Positions 57,258-64,000 of a DNA stretch of 64,000 bases are shown in pieces. The stretch spans positions 11,662,260-11,726,259 of the forward strand of contig OU452205.1 of assembly GCA_911728435.2 (NCBI GenBank), written 5' to 3'. A program made the position numbers and the translations under genes. The notes under the pieces are model-generated. The model was not told the origin of the DNA and did no database searches. It saw only the letters and a program-made list of their open reading frames with translations. How positions within the stretch are numbered: position 1 is the stretch's first letter; each line of letters starts with the position of its first letter. The stretch is from Apoderus coryli (Eukaryota; Arthropoda; Insecta; Coleoptera; Attelabidae).

Positions 57258-58331
57258 TAAAGGGCGGAATATATGCAAAGTGCATATATTTGCATATTTT
57301 GCATATTTTTACAAATTTCATAAAAAATTGCATATTTCGGCAAAAATAAAATTTGTGTGCATATTTTTATGATTTTCGTTTTATCAAAAGAAGTACGACC
57401 CTTGCAGGTAACTGAAATAATTTAACAGGTAGGTAGGTTTTATTATTATATTGTTTATGGACCCATTTTATTATTATATGGTTTATTGCCGGCATTTATT
57501 GGATGTTTAGGAATTTAGTTAGTTTACCTCCAGAGCCCGTAATTACTCGATGGGGAACATGGATTAAGGGCGCGATATTCTACGCAGACCATTTTGAAGC
57601 CATTAAAGACATAGTTTTAGATTTAGAAGACAATTCACAGTGTGTAGTGCAAAGTCAAGCAGTATTAAAAAATGTAAATTTAGCTAAGGAATTTGTTTTT
57701 ATTAAGGTTAATTTTAGTTTTATACCAGATATAATAACTTCGTTAGAAAGTAGGAATATAAGTTTAAGAGAATCAATTAAAATTGTTGAGACTTTTTCCG
57801 ACAAATGCAAAAAAGTTCCCGGTGATGTAGGAAATCAAGTAAGAAGTAAACTCGAAGTTATTGTGGGAAAGAGTGAAGGCTTTAAGTATTTAATGGAAGT
57901 CAAAAATATTTTTGATACTAAACCATCCAACAAAGTAATACCTTGGCCTTATAACTTACTACACAAATTAAAATATTGCCAGATCACATCGGTAGATGTT
58001 GAAAGAACTTTTTCTTTGTACAAACATATTTTTACAGACAGAAGGCAAACACTTTTATCGGAAAATTTTGAAAAATATATCGTTATAAATGCATTTTATA
58101 CTATTTCAGGTTAAAAATTTCACATAGTATATTTTTCTTTTAATTTTACTTAAAATAAATAATTTTTGTAAGAGTCGGCGTTTCTTTATTTCCATTTTTC
58201 CATGTTATATTCAAGGCATATAATTGCATATTTTGACAAATAAATGCATATTGTTGCATATTTCAAACAAAAACTATGCATATATATGCGCATATTTTAA
58301 TTGAATTGACGTGCATATATTCCGCCCTTTA
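57258..58331 (+). mobile_element. hAT transposon, internally deleted
   Basis: Terminal inverted repeats TAAAGGGCGGAATATATGCA face each other at the two ends, and the flanks carry a perfect 8-bp target duplication CTTATGAA (57250-57257 and 58332-58339), the hAT hallmark. Both subterminal regions are crowded with TGCATAT words. The 1,074-bp element encodes only the C-terminal part of a transposase. It inserted into an already existing LINE copy. Confidence 0.93.
57503..58114 (+). pseudogene. hAT transposase C-terminal fragment
   Basis: A 203-codon open frame. PEPVITRWGTWIKGAIFYAD (about residues 10-30) is the conserved block after the catalytic insertion domain, and ITSVDVERTFSLYKHIF followed by FTDRRQTLLSENFEKYIV (about residues 160-195) is the hAT C-terminal dimerisation region carrying the last acidic residue. 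The zinc finger and the N-terminal catalytic half are missing, so the copy depends on an autonomous relative. The frame has no stops, which suggests a rather recent insertion. The first ATG may be fortuitous. Confidence 0.88.
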
Positions 58332-58855
58332 CTTATGAACCATGCAGGTCATGTGTAACAACCTACGCTTATCCATTTTCAGCCATCCCTACTGTTAAGG
58401 ACTTATGTGGCATAAGAACGCTGTACAATGGTATTTCCATGAGACCTGAATCACAATTTTCGATCAATAAGGACTCCCTAATTTTTGACTTCGTCGTCTC
58501 CAATATGAACACTTCGCGATATCTAAAAAAGTACCGAAATAAAGGATGTTTGACTTTTTGGGATTAATTTTAAGTCCATTATTGCGAAAATATTGCTGCA
58601 GCAGTAAGACACCCTGTCGTATGTCATACAGACCTGTGTATCGTCCACATATTGGTGAATATCACAAGCCGTAAAACAGAGCACCATATTTCCACTGTGA
58701 ATAAAATAAATAGTAGCGGTCCCAGTACGGACCCCTGGGGAATGCCCCTCTCTAGCGGAAGGTCTTTTCGAACGCATACTGTCGATAAAAACAGCCTGCC
58801 AACGACCATATAGATAGTATTTTCGAAACAATATTCAATAGTAATTATTTGAAAT
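58332..58855 (-). mobile_element. LINE fragment, reverse-transcriptase part
   Basis: Reading leftward: GRLFLSTVCVRKDLPLERG, IPQGSVLGPLLFILF, then after a frameshift CDIHQYVDDTQVCMTY with the catalytic YVDD, and LKINPKKSNILYFG. This is a Jockey-like LINE polymerase, continued at 56716-57257 beyond the hAT insertion. The missing NDL after LLFILF and later stops show decay. The 5' end near 58855 is truncated. Confidence 0.82.
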
Positions 58856-58913
58856 GAATAAAAAAGGTAAACTTTTTTTTCTTTTATTCTATTACGATGA
58901 GGAGCGGGATATA

Positions 58914-59014
58914 TTTGTAAATTAAAGGCGTCTGCTCCACAAAATATCTTTATCTGAATGCTCAAATCATTCATGTAAAGATATTTTGTGGAGAAGACGC
59001 CTGAAATTTACAAA
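58914..59014. repeat. Foldback repeat
   Basis: TTTGTAAATT...GGCGTCT at the left pairs with AGACGCC...AATTTACAAA at the right, with inner arms CTCCACAAAATATCTTTA and TAAAGATATTTTGTGGAG around a loop of about 25 nt. About 100 bp; no ORF. Confidence 0.75.
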
Positions 59015-59619
59015 GGTAAACTTTATTTGACCAAACCTGTACCAAACTCCACGGGAATTTGTCACAGGTACACATTAATATAAAACATACATTTTAATAC
59101 ATTTTACCTTAATTAAAAGGACATGTTGTCTTTATATATAATGACGTTTGTCTTATGCTTTATTATTATTAATTAAGGCATCCATTTACATCAGTTGGTA
59201 ATGCTAATTAGCAAAAGAAAATAACAGATCTCACTGTAAATAGTCAGGTCTAATTAATCACAGGAATGTAGGCTTCTCTAATGAGCTGATTTTGTATGTA
59301 TAAACGAAATGCTGTATATATATATTTAAGTAGAATTAAGGATTTTACGAAAACGAATTTATAATAATTATAAATAAAAAATAAATAAAATTCAAGTTCT
59401 ATGTTGATTAGTTTCGAACTAATGAAGCAAGTTAATTATAAAATTTAAACGCTCCCGGAGTGTAGGTATATTTTGTTAATTAAAACTGGGAAATATTCAG
59501 GTTATTTGATGCAAATAATTAACAACGTTTTTTTCATTATTACCTACATACTTTAGTATTTTTCTATTAGTAGTGAGAGAGTTCTAGGACTTGCTATGTG
59601 GTACTGTACTTAAATAATA
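59015..59619. other. Gene-free stretch within the intron
   Basis: AT-rich; nothing recognised except a possible worn terminal repeat near 59660 shared inverted with 60640-60655 (ATCTCTGAAATTGT-type words). Confidence 0.3.
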
Positions 59620-60530
59620 AAGTTGATTACTCAATACCCAATAGCGATTTCAGGCGTCATTCATTTATCTCTGAAATTGTGCAGTTCTAAGAGCTTGTAA
59701 TCTACGCGGCATACTGGAAATTAAGATTTTTATCGTTGCCATTGGTAGACGATCCCATTCTTCCTTTAGAACATCGGCTATTTCCGGAGGCCTCGCGCTC
59801 GAACGTATCCTTCTCTCTAATACGTCCCTCAAATTTTCTAAGGGGTTCCTATCGTGGCTTCTCGCAGGTCACCGGAAGGTGGTGATACCCGTAGCTTCTA
59901 AGAGGATTCCAACTATTGCAGCGGTGTGTGCTCGGGCATTATTATTGCCCACTAACTCTGCGATAAATGTCAAAGTAGATTGGAGCTGTCGGCGACTGCC
60001 TTACTCGTAAACCATGAAATGGTGTTTTTCAATTCATTGAAATCGCTCCCCACATGATAACAATCCACCATTAAAACGAATTTTATTATTCAATTCCGCT
60101 CCTCAATCTTTTTCCTCCATCCACCATATTAAGACTAAACTTCAACTCATCTGTAATCAAGGTATTCCACCATTTAGAAATATTCCATTCTACGTAATTT
60201 TCAACATTTCTTCTAGCAGCACGATATATGGACAATAATTCAGGATATTTTCCAGGTCTCCTAGCTACTAAATTAAGTTGTTTTAGACGTCTATATACCG
60301 TCTGCTTACTAACGGCATCACCAGGAATTTGGTGAAGATCTTTACCTCAACATTTACCGTAGCATTTAATCGATTCCGTAAAATCCACAATCTCTTGGAG
60401 AAGTTTTTCGAGAGCGACCAGAACGCAACTTCCGGGCAGTACTTCCTGTTTGTTCATTCTTGCGGATTACTCTACGAGCAGTTACTTCAAAGAGTCCCTT
60501 CACGAGTGGCATAACGCTAATGGAGGCATG
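59620..60530 (-). pseudogene. Tc1-like transposase, decayed
   Basis: Reading leftward, RVIRKNEQTGSTARKLRSGR (about 60470-60410) is the start of the second helix-turn-helix of Tc1-type transposases (usually ETGS..RRPGSGRPR). Then SKQTVYRRLKQLNLVARRPG, LITDELKFSLNM (first catalytic Asp) and, after several stops, EWDRLPMATIKNL-like and SSMPRRLQAL (59760-59690), the conserved C-terminal end. The region of the second and third catalytic acids is scrambled by frame changes. Matching terminal words lie near 59660 and 60645. Confidence 0.8.
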
Positions 60531-61583
60531 CAACAAATTTATTGCTATGACGACGGCAATTGTTTTTCAAAGGCAGCGTGGTTCTACGATTAATTGAAGT
60601 TGTGCGATAAAAAATGTAAAAAAGTTGTAATTAGGACAATTTCAGATATAAATCAATGATTAATAAAATAAAAAGCACTTTCTATATCTTTAGTTGATTA
60701 ACACTCAGGGTCCAAAATTAACAACAAAACAGGGTTGGAGTTTTTCCAATACTATCCCATGAGGCTTTGAAAAAATTTCGATCTAATTTTTTTTCACAAA
60801 TCGGGAGGATTTTTAACATTTTATCTTTAAAATTATACTGCTCATAGCTATAACATGTTCATCATTTGGCATTGTGGGCGTAAGTAAAAAATTATTTATT
60901 TCAGTGCCATAGCTCTTTTCTCTGGCCAATATTTCATGTGGAGAAACCTCTGGAATTCAATCTAGCCCGAGATCTAGACGTTAAACACTTGGTTATTTTT
61001 CCAAATATTCGTTAGCCACTTTTCAATCGAGATGAATTTATGATATTTTGCTTGGAGGATTGCCAGGCTATTAGATTGGCTAATTACCAATGGCGTGGAC
61101 GCGTAGCTTTGAAGCAGGATAGATCAAGCGCAAATGGGTCTTGCTCCCGGATATGCACTAGAAACTAACACACCCCGCGTTGATAATTGCCGTGAGGGGA
61201 TGCCGGAGTTATTTACCAAAAAGGGGTTGGACTAGTATGAACGCGGGTACTGAGTCAAGCTGCTGGGTTCGGGTTGGTGAGCAAATTCTCGGCATCCCAG
61301 CGATTCCAAAGTTCTTCTTGAGTGGGAAAAGTTCGGAAAAGACTTTCGGAATGAAATCGAATCAAGGGGTGTAAGCAGTAAGCAACACCGCATCTTACTA
61401 TTATTATCAAGAAGTTTTATAACGAAACACCGTGGAAAATAACCTACCAAGAAAGTCAAAACAATGCCAAACAACTCTTATTTATTGCATTTAACTCTCA
61501 TCTAACATACATTTTTAGTTTTAATATAAACCTAATCGGCACAACAAAAATCCTGATAACCTATTTGACAGTTTGTTTTCCAG
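60531..61583. other. Intron end with an unexplained GC-richer block
   Basis: About 61085-61385 is distinctly GC-richer than its neighbours and not similar to any repeat here that I can see. It gives fragments such as DNCREGMPELFTKKGLD in one frame without a start. It could be a repeat fragment, an unannotated exon or a regulatory block. A pyrimidine-rich acceptor follows at 61570-61583. Confidence 0.3.
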
Positions 61584-61935
61584 GCATCCCGAATGGGCCG
61601 CACGATCAACATCCGCACAACCACCATCAGCATCCAGCTTTTACCAGTGGCGGTCCTCCATCGTCAGAGGGCCCTCATCATCCCCATCATAACCCTAATT
61701 TAGTGAATAACAATAATAACAATAACAACAATAATCATAATAATAATAACAACACATTGAAAGCATGTGCAGGGTGCGGTGGTAAAATTGTTGAACGATA
61801 TTTGTTGCACGCGTTGGACCGTTATTGGCATAATGGGTGTTTGAAGTGTTCTTGTTGTGCAGCCATGTTGGCCGATATTGGCACATCGTGCTTCACCAAA
61901 GGCGGTATGATATTGTGCAAACAGGATTATATGAG
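61584..61935 (+). CDS. LMO4-like LIM-only protein, second coding exon (LIM domain 1)
   Basis: The exon follows GTTTTCCAG and ends at ATGAG|GTAAGT. It codes IPNGPHDQHPHNHHQHP, a His-rich linker, an Asn run interrupted by one His (about 61705-61757), and then the full first LIM domain: CAGCGGKIVERYLLHALDRY, WHNGCLKCSCC and MILCKQDYMR. Zinc ligands follow the family rule: Cys-x2-Cys, His-x2-Cys, Cys-x2-Cys and Cys-x2-Asp. The wording (GGKI, DIGTSC.TK.GMILC) is closer to LMO4 than to the LMO1/2/Beadex type. It ends in phase 2 after AG of an Arg codon, the position where the vertebrate LMO4 gene also has an intron, so LIM2 should follow outside the window. Confidence 0.95.
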
Positions 61936-62359
61936 GTAAGTCTATTTCACGAAAAATATTAGTTTTATGATATCTACATTGACTTTACTCAGGTATGTTG
62001 GTTTAGTTGTTTCACTATTCGTTGTATGTATTTGAGATAGGCATAAAACCCTAAAATATGGTACAATGTGTCGAAGTTAGTCGTAAACTTTATCATTTTC
62101 TTAATTTATTGAGTAGTTATGCTATGAGTCAATCTCGATGCGAAGTTTTATTTTTTTTTTTATTTGAAAAACGATGGGATGTATAGAAATTGCTTATTGG
62201 CATTTGGAAGTTGTCCATATATTTGCGATAGAAAAAGTTCCGCGAAAATCTTTTTACTACATTTTTAATTTTAATAATAATATTCTTTATACAAAAAGGC
62301 ACAATGGTACATTGATTTCGTCCGTCAAAACTATTACGATTACAACACTGGTTTTCTAT
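61936..62359. other. Start of the next intron
   Basis: Begins with a consensus donor GTAAGT; no further LMO exon (the expected LFGNSGACSACG block) occurs before the end of the window. Confidence 0.6.
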
Positions 62360-62858
62360 TGTAACGTTTTTTTTGAGTTCGATGTATGAAATAATACCGC
62401 TCTTTAATTTAAACTAATTTATTTACACTTAATAACTAAACACTTAAACAAACTAATATGACTATATTTACTTTTACTATTTATTTCACTACTATTTATA
62501 TGTCAGAACACTGTTCGCTATCTATACACTGATTGTCTGTCCCTCTTATACGTTGGCTATTTATATGGATTTTCTCCTTTCTCGAACGCTTCCAGTAAAT
62601 AGTCGTTTGTTATACGACATTCTGGCGCGCGTACGTCCATTCCAGATCTATACTGTAAGCGAGACACATTCTACCAAATTAACACAGCGCTGCCCCGGAA
62701 GAGGTATAGTCTATTAAATCTGTACAGAGTCACCTCTGCTTAGTTTGAGTCGCGAGCTTTCGAAAACGATTACATCTGATTACAATAGTATAGCCAACGC
62801 GGTGTTGCCGGATGTATTTATTTCTCGAAGGGTAGGGGACATTTTAATATTCGTCACA
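62360..62858. repeat. LTR-like repeat, copy B
   Basis: Starts TGTAACG and ends CGTCACA; shares ordered blocks with 46027-46379, including TAATTTATTTACACTTAAT and ACATTCTGGCGC. Longer than copy A by about 150 bp, mainly in the right half. Likely a solo LTR or a short non-autonomous element; no coding sequence. Confidence 0.45.
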
Positions 62859-63429
62859 ATATTGTATAACACATTTTGTTAAGTACATTACTGTTGGGAA
62901 AAAATAAACGTCTTCTAACCAATACTGGACTGGCTCCTGTGTATAGTACAGGCAAACCGTGAAAGAGATATTTACACAATAAAGTTTACAAACTCCACAA
63001 CAACTTAAACTTTCTTAAACTAAATTTAGTGAATAAAAAAATAGATTGCGGGAGAGATATGTTGTTGTTGCAAGAAAGTGAAAAAATATTCAAATAATAT
63101 GAGCTGTTAGAGAGGAGAGAAAAATGAACCGTCTTTCTCGAGTTGTGAGCACAAAGTGAATTCTTAGAATATCTAGGTTGTCTGAGATATACCAAATGCA
63201 ATCCCGAGAACAATTAACTTTTTATTGCAACCGTAACTACACTGGAAAATCCCCATCTTTTATACAGCGTCCAGGGGACTTTATGGTTGGGATTTTATAC
63301 TAGTACCTTCGCACACATCTGTGTACCGGCAAATCCTTTTCAGACCGGTATAAAAAATATAATAAGCGTAGTAAAATAACAATAAATTTAAGCCTAATAT
63401 TGCTAATAAAAGGTACAGTTATATTATAT
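62859..63429. other. Gene-free stretch
   Basis: Contains only a chance ORF; nothing recognised. Confidence 0.3.
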
Positions 63430-64000
63430 AATAATAATAATAATCGTCTTTATTGCTTCTTTTTTAAATATACAAAATTTAAACCAATATTTGTCTGATT
63501 TACATGAATCACAAAAATTGAACCACTTAAGGAGGCGAAGTCTAGCTTATAGCTACTCTACTTAACCTCCAAAAGCAGCGCAATGGACAAGTAGTATACA
63601 AACCAAAACATTTTCATTAAGAATTTAAATACTTTTGTATAAATGGATGATTATCCTAAAAAATATTATTAATCATCGGGATTGTTTTTTCACTTACAAT
63701 TATTGCAAATTTAGAAAAAATCAGAAAAGAAAACAATTACATCGCTATTGATTTTCTAAAAGGTACTGTTTGTATAAAATTTTAAATCTTTTACGATGAG
63801 CATTACTAAGCTCAGCCGGTAGGCTGTTAAAACACTTTGAAAAAGGGCTCTACGATGATGTGGCATAGTTAGCTTATTTTGTTGTCTAATATTAATCAGA
63901 TGGATCGAATTTCTTGGAATTAGTTTTTCTTTAATTGACAATGGAGCATTTACATTACTAAGGATTTGAAATACAAAATTGCCAAGATGATGCAATCGGC
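63430..64000 (-). mobile_element. LINE 3' end, running off the window
   Basis: On the - strand the C-terminal LINE block LINIRQQNKLTMPHHRRA (about 63900-63840) shifts into KCFNSLPAELSNAHRKRF (about 63835-63780) and ends with a stop near 63750. A 3' UTR and the tail GCAATAAAGACG followed by ATT repeats (63430-63450) close the element, as in the Jockey-like LINE at 11910. At least one frameshift. The 5' part lies beyond 64000. Confidence 0.7.

Larger units (their letters stand above)
52422..61583 (+). other. Intron of the LMO4-like gene
   Basis: A 9,162-bp intron from GTAAGA at 52422 to TTTTCCAG at 61583. It holds transposon remnants on both strands (53000-60530) but no other host gene that I recognise. 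The phases on both sides agree (1), and the frame continues without a stop. Confidence 0.8.

Noticed and set aside
1..64000. CRISPR arrays, operons, bacterial promoters or ribosome binding sites
   Set aside because: No regularly spaced repeats were found, and introns and transposon types show an animal nuclear genome.

Overview
This is an AT-rich piece of an insect genome. It is probably from a beetle, but that is a guess from the repeat content and the style of the gene; no species can be named. It holds one recognisable host gene on the + strand, an LMO4-type LIM-only protein (the kind represented by Drosophila CG5708), embedded in a large amount of transposon debris. Two coding exons are inside the window: 52262-52421 (start codon, low-complexity Pro/Gly/His-rich N-terminus) and 61584-61935 (His/Asn-rich linker plus the complete first LIM zinc finger). 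They are joined by a phase-consistent intron of about 9.2 kb. The second LIM domain and the stop codon lie beyond the right edge. A promoter-like segment with an arthropod initiator at about 2966 and a strong splice donor at 3236 may be the distal 5' UTR exon of the same gene, which would make intron 1 about 49 kb; that link is inference.

Almost everything else that can be named is transposon-derived and broken. From left to right: a decayed LINE (1-2410); a Tc1/mariner-type relic (6640-7645); a Ty3/gypsy gag remnant (9501-10200); a three-copy long-repeat family (10722, 23087, 41512); a Jockey-like LINE carrying a TIR element (11910-13673); a long-TIR Tc1-like transposon carrying a LINE piece (14880-17682); a second long-TIR relative (19316-20947); a MITE carrying a 5S rRNA-derived SINE (21909-22458); two nearly full-length mariner copies in opposite orientation (27388-28671 and 38272-39567); a 468-bp foldback (31554-32021) beside a tRNA-derived SINE (32094-32248); a pogo/Tigger remnant carrying a nearly intact reverse-transcriptase gene (33683-36456); a MITE, LTR-like repeats and a possible piggyBac end (43280-46379); another Jockey-like LINE (49840-51030); a LINE split by a hAT element with perfect 8-bp target duplications (56716-58855); a Tc1-like pseudogene (59620-60530); and a LINE 3' end running off the window (63430-64000).

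There are no operons, CRISPR arrays or functional RNA genes that I can support. The most unusual object is the 5S rRNA-derived SINE at 22063-22364, which has a 13-bp target-site duplication with one mismatch and an A-rich tail, and sits inside the MITE. No convincing new multi-gene system is visible; the interest lies in nested transposon histories, hairpin-forming repeats and the possible far-upstream LMO promoter.
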